Positions 52,179 to 61,738 are shown, counted from the first letter of the stretch. The stretch: 64,000 nt of DNA from Periweissella cryptocerci (GCF_004358325.1 NZ_CP037940.1:1488001-1552000); one strand, 5' to 3'. Notes: generated by a model not told the origin, from the letters alone. Numbers and translations are program-made.

Positions 52179-52850
52179 TTAAGCTAAGTATGGTTGCAAA
52201 TTTGCTAGCACAATTTCAAAACCGGCCGGTAACATGTGGGCACCATCAACCGTCAATTCTTTACGCAAATTGCCATTATCATCAGTTAACCCAGCATTCA
52301 CATTAATAAACGTCAAACCGTTATCCGCCGCCAGCTGTTCAACTTTAGCATTGTATTCAGCCATGCGATCATTGCCACGGCGTTGATTAAGTTTTATATC
52401 ATCAGCATCCTGTCCAAAATCAACCTGATTCGTTGGATAGTAAGCCATCACATAAACTTTTGTTTCCGGGAGTTTAGCTTTAATTTGTCGCATAATTTCA
52501 GCATAGTTAGCTAAAAATGTTACTTCTGGTACCTTAAAACCAATATCATTTGATCCGATATTGATAAAAATTTTACTGGGGGCTAAATCAAAAATTAATG
52601 TGTCCATGTGTGCCAGCAAATCCGCGGTCGTTGTTGCCCGCACGCCACGGTTATAAATGGCTTTATCTAACCCCAAATCTTGTTCTTGCTGCATCTTTTC
52701 GATAGGGAAAATTTCCATCAGCGATGAACCGACGAAATCAATTTGGCCTTTTTTAGCAGTTTTATTGGCTTCAGCATACTTCGCACGTAAGCCGGCTTGA
52801 AATTCGACGATTTTAGGATTCATTGTAAGTTTAGTTGTTTCTTCTGTCAT
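52179..52850 (-). CDS. SGNH/GDSL hydrolase
   Basis: 223 residues. Block I FVGSSLMEIFP (nucleophile Ser at about 42-43), block III NIGSNDIG and block V DGAHMLPAG (Asp and His) complete the SGNH set. There is no signal peptide, so it is intracellular; acyl or acetyl esters of sugars or lipids are likely substrates. It is divergent from a MarR gene, with palindromes between them. Confidence 0.9.
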   Translation of the reverse strand: MTEETTKLTMNPKIVEFQAGLRAKYAEANKTAKKGQIDFVGSSLMEIFPIEKMQQEQDLGLDKAIYNRGVRATTTADLLAHMDTLIFDLAPSKIFINIGSNDIGFKVPEVTFLANYAEIMRQIKAKLPETKVYVMAYYPTNQVDFGQDADDIKLNQRRGNDRMAEYNAKVEQLAADNGLTFINVNAGLTDDNGNLRKELTVDGAHMLPAGFEIVLANLQPYLA

Positions 52851-52898
52851 AATTTTCGCCTTCGTCTTTTCTTTATTTTACGTTTATTAAATCCATTT

Positions 52899-52970
52899 AG
52901 TTAGTATCACTAACTGTTTGCCACTCTACACTTATTTAATTAGGGTGTCAAACAATTAGTGCATCTAACT
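52899..52970. promoter_or_regulatory. MarR operator candidates between the SGNH hydrolase and marR
   Basis: AGTTAGT-ATC-ACTAACT (52899-52915) is a perfect 7-3-7 palindrome; AATTAGTGCATCTAACT (52954-52970) is a related, imperfect copy just before the rightward promoter. Confidence 0.7.
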
Positions 52971-53002
52971 ATAATTTGATATACTAATTATGAGGTAATA
53001 TC

Positions 53003-53416
53003 ATGACAGAAAATAATGCTACACTTATCAGTTCACTAATCCGTGAAATTAATATAAAAGAACAAAGTGTCCTGAGCGCAAAATTAACCGATTTCGGTGT
53101 CACACCCCACCAAGCAATTCTCTTATCGCTAATTGCCAATAAACCCGGCTTAATCCAAAAAGACATCGTCGACATTATGCAGCGCAAAGCCGCAACGGTC
53201 TCCGCTTTCTTGAAAAAACTCGAAACTGATGGTTTGCTCACCCGAAAAATTCCAGCAAATAACACCCGCAACAAAGAGCTTTTCATCACTGATAAAGGTC
53301 AGGTTGTTGTCGATGCCTTCAATGCTGCCCGTGAAGATGTCTATGCCCAGTTAGTCGCCCCATTGACCGCCACTCAACAAAACGACCTGATTGAACTTTT
53401 ACGCGCGATTAAATAA
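53003..53416 (+). CDS. MarR family transcriptional regulator
   Basis: 137 residues. Winged-helix core LIQKDIVDIMQRKAATVSAFLKKLETDGLLTRKI and wing NNTRNKELFITDKG are typical. It is divergent from the SGNH hydrolase, which it probably represses through the TTAGT-type palindromes, and ends in a strong terminator. Confidence 0.93.
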   Translation: MTENNATLISSLIREINIKEQSVLSAKLTDFGVTPHQAILLSLIANKPGLIQKDIVDIMQRKAATVSAFLKKLETDGLLTRKIPANNTRNKELFITDKGQVVVDAFNAAREDVYAQLVAPLTATQQNDLIELLRAIK

Positions 53417-53431
53417 CAAGATTTATACATG

Positions 53432-53476
53432 AAAAGCGAGTCTCACACCTGATACTGGTGTGAGGCTCGCTTTTTT
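53432..53476 (+). terminator. Terminator of the MarR gene
   Basis: AAAAGCGAG-CTCACACC and GGTGTGAG-GCTCGCTTTT form a very stable stem with T-runs on both strands; it also faces the rep gene ending at 53504. Confidence 0.92.
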
Positions 53477-53503
53477 GACGATTTTTAACAGGTACATCAT
53501 GTC

Positions 53504-54712
53504 TTAGTCTGATTCTTTATGTCCTCGCAAAGCATGCAAACGATCAGCCACTGCTTGTTTCTTTTCTTTCATGTCTGCTGTTGCAGAAGTTGCTGATTTT
53601 GGATATTTTGGTGCGGTTTCACGCGTACGGTGTGGCTTCGTAACCAGATACGCCATAAATTCTCGCTCAGCCAAGAAACGAACTAACCCATGGGTGAATT
53701 GCGACTTAAAATCTGGTGCTTTAACCACCACCGCATAATTGGTAGCTCCCTGCAAAATATCCTCGTACTTAACACCTTGATTTACTAATCCGACTAATTC
53801 GATTAGCGCGTTTTTTTCTGAGTTAGCATCAACCCGAGGGTAAACAGATATTAACTGGCGTAGCTGATCTTCAGGATTATCCATTCCATCATATTCAATC
53901 GCCGTAATCACTGGTGCGTCTGCTGAATTAGTCCGAAAACCAATTGCAACTTCAACAACTTCACGACCATTCAATATTGTCTGAATCTCGATTCGCATAT
54001 CCGTTTTGTGTTCAACTTCGCGAACTGCAGTTTTTAAAACTCGTTGGTTAAAATTCGACCACGCATACGTTGTTCCTTTTTTCAGAAAGTAGTTCATGAT
54101 TTCCGCAACTGTAAAAATAACTGCCCCCGTACCATCATTTTGCCCCGCTGCGTTTATTGCTGATTTCCCTAACTGAAACAAGAGCAAAGCGTAGCGACCA
54201 CGAATATCAACTTCTTCACCAAGGCGATAGCTTGTAAAATGTGATCGTTGATTTAAGACATATGGCGCCAAATCAGGCTTTAAGCGTAACCGGACATCGT
54301 TCTTTTTGTGTTTACCAGCAACATCATCAACTTTAGTAGTGTACACAAACATCTCATCAAGCCACGAAACCGTTCGCTCACCCTCATCTTCAACAAACGT
54401 CACGGTCATGCCAAATAGCGACTTGATTGCCTCTTTCGTGGAATTAATATTCGCTGTACCTTGCCCAAATTTTAACACCCGATTCAGTTCGTTAATATTA
54501 GTCCAGACAGTGTCAAAACCTTCATCATCCCGATTGATTTTGGAAATCAGGTAGTCCACGATCTTGATTTGTTTATCGCTCAAGTCATGCTTTGATGTCT
54601 GAATCATCGCGTTTGACTTGGTCGTTTGCCGTGCTAATTGGACTTCCGCCGTCTGGACTTCCACAACTTCAAACAAACTCTGCTGATTATCACTTAATCT
54701 CGTAACCTTCAT
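53504..54712 (-). CDS. repB: Rep_3-family (RepB) plasmid replication initiator
   Basis: 402 residues, ATG at 54712 with GAGG 7 nt upstream, no frameshift. The N-terminal winged-helix core (DLSDKQIKIVDYLISKINRD... NINELNRVLKF) and second winged helix (RGRYALLLFQLGKSA and WSNFNQRVLKTAVREVEHKT) are characteristic of theta-type Rep_3 initiators of Lactobacillaceae plasmids. Iterons lie directly upstream. Finding it on what otherwise looks like chromosome suggests an integrated plasmid; no partition, relaxase or copy-control gene is seen nearby. Confidence 0.93.
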   Translation of the reverse strand: MKVTRLSDNQQSLFEVVEVQTAEVQLARQTTKSNAMIQTSKHDLSDKQIKIVDYLISKINRDDEGFDTVWTNINELNRVLKFGQGTANINSTKEAIKSLFGMTVTFVEDEGERTVSWLDEMFVYTTKVDDVAGKHKKNDVRLRLKPDLAPYVLNQRSHFTSYRLGEEVDIRGRYALLLFQLGKSAINAAGQNDGTGAVIFTVAEIMNYFLKKGTTYAWSNFNQRVLKTAVREVEHKTDMRIEIQTILNGREVVEVAIGFRTNSADAPVITAIEYDGMDNPEDQLRQLISVYPRVDANSEKNALIELVGLVNQGVKYEDILQGATNYAVVVKAPDFKSQFTHGLVRFLAEREFMAYLVTKPHRTRETAPKYPKSATSATADMKEKKQAVADRLHALRGHKESD

Positions 54713-54796
54713 TGGTACCTCACCGCCTTCCCGTCATAACTCATACAACAAGTATAAACTGTGCTAGCTTGAATCAGCAACTCACCCAATTCTGTA

Positions 54797-55181
54797 TGTA
54801 TTTACGTTGTCGTTTCTATATTTTCATGTATTTACGTTATTTTTCGGCCGTATTTTAGTTATCGATTCCTCAACTATATGTATTTTAGTTGCTCATCCGC
54901 GCCCATATGTAACTAAAAAGAAACAAAAAGTCGTTTTATATAACGTAAATACATATTTTACAAGCAGTGGTAGTCATATCCTGTCTAGGTAAGTGATTTA
55001 TTAACGGGAACATTGTAATTACGTTGTCGTAACTAGCAAAACATGTATTTACGTTGCTTTGGCCACATTTTTAACTGTATTTACGTTGCCCTTCGTCAAA
55101 TTTCCTGTATTCTTGGAATTTTGCATGTATTTATGTTGTCTTTACACATGTTCACGTTACCCATATCTCCGATTACGTTAT
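54797..55181 (+). repeat. oriV: Iteron array (Rep_3-type replication origin)
   Basis: The motif TGTATTTACGTTGT or variants recurs, starting at 54797, 54827, 54849, 54879, 55014, 55044, 55076, 55106 (worn), 55126 and 55149, and inverted at 54940-54954. Most steps are about 30 bp, others 20-22 bp. TTTTAGTTA variants fill 54849 and 54879. The set has two clusters separated by about 60 bp. Position just upstream of the initiator gene is classic for theta plasmid origins. Confidence 0.9.
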
Positions 55182-55394
55182 TTTTAATGGTAGCGGTGTT
55201 GCAGTTAACTGTACTTATTGTATGCTTTAATCCGTGTATCACCTGGTACTTCTACGTTTTAAGCTTGGTTAAATAAAGAAATATATAAATATTAAAATAT
55301 AAAAAAGCCATAATTTTTGGGCGCCTGAAAAAGCCTGATTGGTCGCCTCAACGAACAATCATAGTTTTATATTCACATTATTAATATCTTTTTG

Positions 55395-55423
55395 TTGACA
55401 TTCATATTAACATTGTTTATATT
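55395..55423 (+). promoter_or_regulatory. Promoter of the MFS-PadR unit at 55469
   Basis: TTGACA, 17-bp spacer, TATATT. Related AT-rich motifs (TTCACATTATTAATAT just upstream, ACATTATGAATAT just before the start) resemble ATAATGTGAATATG before the padR gene at 57230, suggesting PadR control of both. Confidence 0.7.
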
Positions 55424-55468
55424 AACTTCAACACATATAAACATTATGAATATAAATTGGAGAAAACC

Positions 55469-57184
55469 ATGAATTTGAAAACTCGTGTTTCGATCGTGGC
55501 ATTAGCATTGGGAACCTTCCTAGTAATGCTTGATACCACAATTATGAACATTGCTCTACCTGCCATTAAGGCTGGCTTACACGTTTCTTTGCCTGATTTA
55601 TCGTGGGCATTGAACATTTATACAATTACCTTTGCCGTCTTGATGATTCCGCTCGGACGACTAGCGGATATTTCCGGTCGCAACAAACTTTATCTTTTAG
55701 GTTTAATCCTATTTGGCACCGGCTCACTCGCCAGTGGGTTAGCCCTGAATGTACCAATTTTAATTGCTGCCCGTGGATTACAAGCAATTGGTGGTGCGAT
55801 TGTCTTTCCGGCATCAATGACGATTGCCTTAGGTTTAGTTGACATGCAATCACGCAGCAAAATCTTGCTGTCACTTGGTATCACTCAAGGTTTAGCCGCA
55901 GCCCTCGGGCCTACAATAGGTGGGATTATTACCACCTATCTTTCATGGCGGTGGGTATTCTTCGTCAATGTCCCAATTGTCTTGGCGTCAGTCATCCTAA
56001 TTGCCATTAACCTCCCCTTGAAAAACGAAAGCCACGTTAACGGCAAAATTGACTGGCTCGGTTCCCTCTTTTTAATGATTACGCTTTTCAGTTTGACGCT
56101 TGGTTTAATCCAGGGAAATGATTGGGGTTGGAGCTCAGTTCGCATCATTGCATTGTTTGTCACTACTGTCATTGCCCTGCTTACCTTTATTATTTATGAG
56201 CGCCACGCCGCTTCACCAATGATTAACTTTGAACTATTTAAAAATCGGAACTTCAATGGTGCCGCGCTGACCATGACCTTGGTACAATTATTTTTAGTCG
56301 CTGTTATGGTATTATTGCCAACATATTTAACCAGCGTACAAGGTACAACTGAGTTCAAAGCCGCTTTACTAATAACGCCCGTTTCGCTACTCATCTTCAT
56401 CATGGCACCGCTTAGCGCATTATTGATGGAAAAAATCGGTGTGCGGGTGCTCTTCTTAATTGGTTTTATTAGTTTGGCAGTCGGTTATTTCTTGCTCTGG
56501 CACTTAGATGTGACAAATGGATACACCCAATTAATTATTGCTGATGTTGTTATTGGCTTTGGGTATGGTGCCATTGCTGGTCCAATTACCGTGATTGCTG
56601 CATCGGATTTCACTGGCGAACTTTTGACGGCATCTCAAAGCGTTATTGGGGTTCTCCGCCAAATTGGTTCCGTTTTGGCAGTCGCCATTTTTGTCTCAAC
56701 CTTGACGACCAATTTAACTCACGAAACGACCAAATCAGAACATTACGCTGACACGCAAATCAGTAAGTTGGCTATCCCAACTGCTGCGAAAACGACGATG
56801 ACAAAGGCCGTTCACCAACAACTTGCAGCTGGTAAAGCCAATTCGAATAACAAGCCAGCAATTTCCAAAAAAGATGAAGCACAACTCGTTGCAACGAACT
56901 ATCAACAAGTCCTGAAGCAACAACATTTACCAGCAAATGCCCCAATTACGGTTACGGCAGCCATTCACGCCCAAGTTACCAAACAAGTGCACGCAACCGT
57001 CACCAAAATTAATCTTGCCGTCGCTCACACAGCTACCAGCATTGGTAACCACGCTAAAAACAACGCGCAAACCGCCTTCTTGAGTTTGTACGGCATGGCA
57101 CTACCCGTAGTTATTGCTTCAATCTTAGCCACCTTCATTTTCAAAGGAAAAAAGCGCAACGATAAAGTGAGCACGCTTGCGTAA
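55469..57184 (+). CDS. MFS drug efflux transporter, DHA2 family
   Basis: 571 residues from the ATG at 55469, with GGAG 8 nt upstream. Fourteen helices; motifs MLDTTIMNIALPAI, PLGRLADISGRNKLYLLG (motif A), AARGLQAIGGAIVFP and LAAALGPTIGGIITTYLSWRWVF (motif C). An external loop of about 120 residues (about 430-535, rich in Gln, Thr and Ala) sits before the last helix, as in some lactic acid bacterial DHA2 pumps. A PadR gene follows 45 bp downstream. Confidence 0.95.
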   Translation: MNLKTRVSIVALALGTFLVMLDTTIMNIALPAIKAGLHVSLPDLSWALNIYTITFAVLMIPLGRLADISGRNKLYLLGLILFGTGSLASGLALNVPILIAARGLQAIGGAIVFPASMTIALGLVDMQSRSKILLSLGITQGLAAALGPTIGGIITTYLSWRWVFFVNVPIVLASVILIAINLPLKNESHVNGKIDWLGSLFLMITLFSLTLGLIQGNDWGWSSVRIIALFVTTVIALLTFIIYERHAASPMINFELFKNRNFNGAALTMTLVQLFLVAVMVLLPTYLTSVQGTTEFKAALLITPVSLLIFIMAPLSALLMEKIGVRVLFLIGFISLAVGYFLLWHLDVTNGYTQLIIADVVIGFGYGAIAGPITVIAASDFTGELLTASQSVIGVLRQIGSVLAVAIFVSTLTTNLTHETTKSEHYADTQISKLAIPTAAKTTMTKAVHQQLAAGKANSNNKPAISKKDEAQLVATNYQQVLKQQHLPANAPITVTAAIHAQVTKQVHATVTKINLAVAHTATSIGNHAKNNAQTAFLSLYGMALPVVIASILATFIFKGKKRNDKVSTLA

Positions 57185-57229
57185 ATCTATGTATAATGTG
57201 AATATGAAGAATTCAAATGAGGTGGCAAA

Positions 57230-57736
57230 ATGAAAGGTAATGATATTGTTTTAGGAATTATTAAGGAACGGCCGCGAACTGGTTACGAAATTATGGAACA
57301 ATTCAAAACCGTATTTTCGATGTTTTTTGACGGATCATACGGCACTGTTTATCCAACATTAAAGCGCCTTGAAGGCTTGGGCTACATTGAAAAAGAAACC
57401 ATTGCCCAATCTGGTAAACCCGATAAAAACGTCTTCCACATTACTACAGACGGTGAAGCTGCTTTTCAAACTTACCTTGTCTCAGCAATGACCCCAGATA
57501 CTTTGAAATCAGATTTCATGACGCGCTTGTATTTTGGCGAATACTACGATGAAGCGGTTGTAATTAAACAAATTACCGAGCAAATCAGCAATTTGCATTC
57601 ATACCTCGACAACATGGATGATGTTTTTTCGACCTGGAGCTACCAAATGTCTGAATCCCAAGTCCTGGCATACAATATCGGTCGCAAACAAAAAGAACTC
57701 GAAATCAAGTTACTTGAAGAATATCTAAACAAATAA
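57230..57736 (+). CDS. PadR family transcriptional regulator
   Basis: 168 residues. Winged helix GNDIVLGIIKERPRTGYEIMEQFKTVF and YGTVYPTLKRLEGLGYIEKE, then a helical Vir_act-like C-terminal domain. It is placed just after the MFS pump on the same strand, the reverse order of the 40-43 kb pair. A small promoter-like segment with the motif ATAATGTGAATATG in the 45-bp gap suggests it also has its own autoregulated promoter. Confidence 0.93.
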   Translation: MKGNDIVLGIIKERPRTGYEIMEQFKTVFSMFFDGSYGTVYPTLKRLEGLGYIEKETIAQSGKPDKNVFHITTDGEAAFQTYLVSAMTPDTLKSDFMTRLYFGEYYDEAVVIKQITEQISNLHSYLDNMDDVFSTWSYQMSESQVLAYNIGRKQKELEIKLLEEYLNK

Positions 57737-57740
57737 AACC

Positions 57741-57869
57741 ATTGGCAGTGGGACAAAGGGCTATCTGTAGCCTTTTGCCGCACGTTAACAAGCCGGATTT
57801 CTCCCTTACTAAGATAAGGAGAAATCCGGCTTGTTTTGTGGGCTGGACAATTTATGTCCCAGCACCAAT
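57741..57869. repeat. IS1182-ended hairpin repeat, complete 129-bp copy
   Basis: Inverted ends ATTGGCAGTGGGACAAAG and (complement) ATTGGTGCTGGGACATAA. Between them are GGGCTATCTGTAGCC, CGCACGTTAACAAGCCGG and the hairpin GGATTTCTCCC/GGAGAAATCC. Overall it can fold as a multi-branched cruciform. It follows the padR gene directly. Confidence 0.8.
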
Positions 57870-57900
57870 ATTTTTTTACTATGAGTGCCTGTATTAATTA

Positions 57901-58956
57901 TCACCAAAAATCCGTCATATTATCGATGACTTGCATATGTTCAACGCCTAATTCAACACCATTACTGATCATTTCCTTGCCGTCTTCAACATCGCTCTTG
58001 GAAATTTCACCAGCCATTTCCATAAATTTCAAAAACTTTTTCATCGATGTGCCAGCACTTTTGACTTCCGCTGGACCATACGCAATCTTACGAGGATACC
58101 AATCCATCAAAAATTCCATAACATCATCAGCTACTTTTAACGGCGTTTTAATTGTGTAGTAAAGTGAAAATTCATCAACATACAACAACACATTATCCGC
58201 ATGTTTATTGACTACCTTCTTACTAAGTCCCTCTGATTCAGTTAAGTAGCGTTTAAATTCAGCCAACAAGATTTTGTTATTGGCCTTTACTTCGTCTGCG
58301 ACCTTTTCATACCGCATCTCATAATCTTCGAGCAACGACTGATCATCTTCATATTTATCCCACTGATGGTAGTCACGCCAAGTTTTATTCAACTTATACG
58401 CATTTTTCTCAAGTTCCGTAGTATCTGGCACCACGATTTTAAGTTCCGCTTTAAAGGCTTCTTTAACCGCTTCTTTCGCATAAATATAATTTTTTTGCTT
58501 ATACGGAATCTGCATCAAGCGGTCCATCAGGTTCACTTGCAGCAGTTCTTGTGGATTAATTAACCACCCTTCTTCTGAAATCAAAATCATATTAGTAATA
58601 ATGCCTGTTACTTGCCGATTAAAACCCGCATTAACTTCCAGCCCACCCGCAACGGCAAAATATTTTTTAATATCAGTATCACTAATACCCGCAATTTTGA
58701 ATGCGCGCTTAATACCTTCTTCAATGTAGGTTACTAAATTACCTTTATTATTAGCATTGATATCATATAAAACAACGGTCGCATACGTTGCATCATTCAC
58801 TAAAATTAAAACCTTCTTACGGTTCACATTGTAATAGTTTGCATGCCATGAAAAGAAAGGATTGGCGGTCGCAACTACTTTCGCTTCGTTGCCATCTTCC
58901 ACTTTAACTAATTTATTGAAAATTGGTAATGCCTTCTTAGTTGGATTAATAATCAT
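57901..58956 (-). CDS. DUF6933-like protein with an integrase-SAM-like C-terminal region
   Basis: 351 residues, AAGGGTGAAG before the ATG. The first part (about 1-165) has the DUF6933 pattern: INPTKKALPIFNKL, NPFFSWHANYYNVNRKKVLILVNDAT and GGLEVNAGFNRQVTGIITNM. After a charged helical linker, about 255-335 (FKRYLTESEGLSKKVVNKHADNVLLYV...MKKFLKFMEMAGEIS) resembles the SAM-like DNA-binding domain of tyrosine recombinases but lacks the catalytic domain. Function unknown; DNA or RNA binding is plausible from the C-terminal part. Confidence 0.65.
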   Translation of the reverse strand: MIINPTKKALPIFNKLVKVEDGNEAKVVATANPFFSWHANYYNVNRKKVLILVNDATYATVVLYDINANNKGNLVTYIEEGIKRAFKIAGISDTDIKKYFAVAGGLEVNAGFNRQVTGIITNMILISEEGWLINPQELLQVNLMDRLMQIPYKQKNYIYAKEAVKEAFKAELKIVVPDTTELEKNAYKLNKTWRDYHQWDKYEDDQSLLEDYEMRYEKVADEVKANNKILLAEFKRYLTESEGLSKKVVNKHADNVLLYVDEFSLYYTIKTPLKVADDVMEFLMDWYPRKIAYGPAEVKSAGTSMKKFLKFMEMAGEISKSDVEDGKEMISNGVELGVEHMQVIDNMTDFW

Positions 58957-59046
58957 AACTTCACCCTTCGCTGAACTACACGCACTTTCTAAAAACTCTT
59001 TGTAGATAATTTTACTTTATATTTTTGAAGAAACTAATAAATTTTT

Positions 59047-60759
59047 TTATTTTTCACGAATTAATTCTTCTATTGGAACTTGCCACGCATTTTTGTAATC
59101 GTAAATCTTGGCCACGTTCGCCAGCATTGGATGTACAAATGCTTCAACGGTAGCGTGGATCGTATAGATAAGATAATAGTTGGTAATCAACCAGTTATCA
59201 ATCTCTAAATATACGTCACGACGTTCCATTTGCGTGGGCAAACTCTTATATTCCACTAGCATCTTTTCCAGTACTTTTTTCTGTTCGCTGACCAACATTC
59301 TTTGAACTAACAATGAGGGATTTTCCACGAATTCTAAATATGCCAATGCATCATCATTCACCGGTATATCCGCTAACATCACTAAGTCCGCATTCTTTTC
59401 CAAATAGTCGGTATAATACTCGCTTTCAAATGAATAATAAATCAAATTGATATTAATCCCAATACTTTTCGCTGCTTTTTTAATTGCATCCCCAAAAGTG
59501 ACCGCGTCAATAAAAAGAGCCAATACAGCTACTGTTAGCGATTCTCCCGCATAATTAGACCGCTTAAGCGCTTCCTTTGCCCGTTCAACAGACTTCATTG
59601 CAACCACTGAGTCTTCCGCAAAGTAGTGGCTTGCTGGTCGTCCATGTAATCCATTCAATTTTGTGGCGTCAATCAGTTCATATAATGCTTCGCGCACATG
59701 GATATCTTGAATAATCGTGTTACGATGCATATTCGCAATTATAAATTCAGCCCCCTTATTTTCCTTGATAATTGTTTGGTATTCCACGTCACTAAAGTCA
59801 TTTGGATTGTATATTTTATCCGCAATCTTCGGCAGATCAGCAACGTGATACTCGACGACATCGACCAAGGCACGAAAGCCAAAATAGTTTTCATTTGCGA
59901 CCATTGAAAATACTTTGGGGGTATTACTTTTAAGCATAAATGGGCCAGTACCAACCCAGTGCCCTGGGTCAAAGGGAATATCATAATCAACGATAGTATA
60001 TTTCTCATCTACCAAGAATCGCGCGAACAGATACTCACTTTGGCTGAAGGTAAAGCGTATTGTGTAGTCGTCAACAACTTCAATATGTTGAAGATTTTCT
60101 AGTTGCCAAAATGATGAACCATACTCGTGTATCACACGTTGCATGGTCAATTCAACGTCATGTGCGGTGAATTGCTTGTCATTATGAAATTTGACACCCT
60201 TTCGCAAATAGAACGTCCAAGTAGTCGCATCAGAATTACTCTGCCAGTGGTGTGCGAGATTCCCGACTAATTCGCCATCTTCAAGATTAACTAGTGTATC
60301 ACCTATTTGCTTAACCAACATTGCCTCACGATAAATCGAAACGCTTAACGGATCAAGGCTAGTTACCGGCCGGCTTGAGATTTGGCGTAGAATTTGCGTA
60401 GTACCACTAGCAGGTTGAAACCCGAAATTTTCTTCGAACGCTTTATGAAAAGGATATAGCCAACTGGTAGGTAGATCCAATTGCATGATGAATAATAGGG
60501 CTCCGCTATCCTGTAATTGCAGTGCCCGCTGAATTGTCACTGTGACTTCATCTTGAAAATTACGTGTGAAATCAATCACTGACAGGTGCCCACGGCCACG
60601 CCCGGGGTGGTAACTTAGTAATTTCTGTTCCTGTAATTTCGCCAAGCGTCGGCGCGCTTGCTTGCCTGAGATAAACCAGATTGCCTCCAAGTCCGAAGTT
60701 TTGAATTTAATCTGCTGACCAGGTAATGCAGCGCGTAATTCAAAGTATGCTTTATTCAT
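59047..60759 (-). CDS. SgrR-like transcription factor with solute-binding domain
   Basis: 570 residues. An N-terminal winged helix (FKTSDLEAIWFISGKQARRRLAKLQEQKLLSYHPGRGRGHLSVIDF) is fused to an SBP_bac_5 periplasmic-binding fold (about 130-560; TWTFYLRKGVKFHNDKQFTAHDVELT). There is no signal peptide, so it acts in the cytoplasm as a ligand-sensing regulator, as SgrR does. Low-GC Gram-positive homologues are less studied; the target is unknown, since no obvious transporter gene is adjacent. Confidence 0.88.
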   Translation of the reverse strand: MNKAYFELRAALPGQQIKFKTSDLEAIWFISGKQARRRLAKLQEQKLLSYHPGRGRGHLSVIDFTRNFQDEVTVTIQRALQLQDSGALLFIMQLDLPTSWLYPFHKAFEENFGFQPASGTTQILRQISSRPVTSLDPLSVSIYREAMLVKQIGDTLVNLEDGELVGNLAHHWQSNSDATTWTFYLRKGVKFHNDKQFTAHDVELTMQRVIHEYGSSFWQLENLQHIEVVDDYTIRFTFSQSEYLFARFLVDEKYTIVDYDIPFDPGHWVGTGPFMLKSNTPKVFSMVANENYFGFRALVDVVEYHVADLPKIADKIYNPNDFSDVEYQTIIKENKGAEFIIANMHRNTIIQDIHVREALYELIDATKLNGLHGRPASHYFAEDSVVAMKSVERAKEALKRSNYAGESLTVAVLALFIDAVTFGDAIKKAAKSIGININLIYYSFESEYYTDYLEKNADLVMLADIPVNDDALAYLEFVENPSLLVQRMLVSEQKKVLEKMLVEYKSLPTQMERRDVYLEIDNWLITNYYLIYTIHATVEAFVHPMLANVAKIYDYKNAWQVPIEELIREK

Positions 60760-60959
60760 CCTATCTTCTCCATTTTAAAGTGGCCATCATTAGCCTATCT
60801 TGTCCGTTTTTATGTAAGTGTCCCTGTTTTATTATCATAACAGATAGTAAATAGCTAAAGGTTATAATTACACATCACTTGGAAGCTTGATGATAATCGC
60901 GACAACTGCATTTACCATCATACAAACATTGCATCTAGTTAAAAAATAGGAGAACCCGC

Positions 60960-61694
60960 ATGAATATAAAAGGCTATTACGATAACGTCACTACTTATCC
61001 GTGGGGTAAAATTTTCTATGATATCCTATGGCAAGAACTTGAACACTTTTCGTTAACTGATAAGCATATCCTTGATTTTGGAAGCGGCTTTGGTAAAACA
61101 AGTAATCACTATGCTGAACATAATGATGTTGTGGCATATGAGCCGAATACAGATGAATTAGCTATGCGCTTTTCCGATAATGAATACACTCAGCTGTCTG
61201 GTAACTTGAATGCTTTTCAAAATTCCTTAAGTAGACTATATGCTTCGTTTGATATGATTTTCATCCATAATGTGCTTGAGTATGCGGACAATCGCGAAGC
61301 AATAATTACGTCATTAAGTAAATATCAAGGCTCCGGTGGCTTGGTTTCAGTCGTGAAGCACAACCAGGCTGGCCGAGTAATGGCAATGGCAGTCTTACAA
61401 GATGATCCAGCACAAGCACTTTCAGAGTTGAATGGCGGCATTGGCTCATCAGTAAATCATGGAGACATTCATACTTATGAAAACGAAGAACTAATTGCTT
61501 GGATGACCACAGCGGGTTACGAGCTTGTCAACATTACTGCTATTCGTAATTTTTATGCGCTTTCGCAAAATAGTGCACGAAAATATGACACTGACTGGTA
61601 TGACAATATGATGCAGCTCGAACTCGCCGTGTCGCACCGGGAAGAGTACATTAAAATGGCTTTTTTCAATCACTTGATTTTTCGTAAATTGTAG
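60960..61694 (+). CDS. Class I SAM-dependent methyltransferase
   Basis: 244 residues, AGGAG 7 nt before the ATG. The SAM loop ILDFGSGFGKTSNHYA (about 37-52), acidic residue VAYEPNTDELA after the second strand, and IFIHNVLEYADN (motif IV) define a Rossmann methyltransferase of the UbiE/SmtA kind. It is divergent from the SgrR-like gene by 200 bp. The substrate is unknown. Confidence 0.9.
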   Translation: MNIKGYYDNVTTYPWGKIFYDILWQELEHFSLTDKHILDFGSGFGKTSNHYAEHNDVVAYEPNTDELAMRFSDNEYTQLSGNLNAFQNSLSRLYASFDMIFIHNVLEYADNREAIITSLSKYQGSGGLVSVVKHNQAGRVMAMAVLQDDPAQALSELNGGIGSSVNHGDIHTYENEELIAWMTTAGYELVNITAIRNFYALSQNSARKYDTDWYDNMMQLELAVSHREEYIKMAFFNHLIFRKL

Positions 61695-61706
61695 CTACAA
61701 GATTTT

Positions 61707-61738
61707 AACAGAGTATCCAACGCGGGCACTCTGTTTTC
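61707..61738 (+). terminator. Terminator of the methyltransferase gene
   Basis: AACAGAGT and ACTCTGTT form the stem, followed by a short T-run. Confidence 0.8.

Noticed and set aside
54797..55181. Iteron array read as CRISPR-like spaced repeats
   Set aside because: Repeats are about 14 bp with variable 6-17 bp gaps, imperfect, one inverted, and lie upstream of a Rep_3 initiator.
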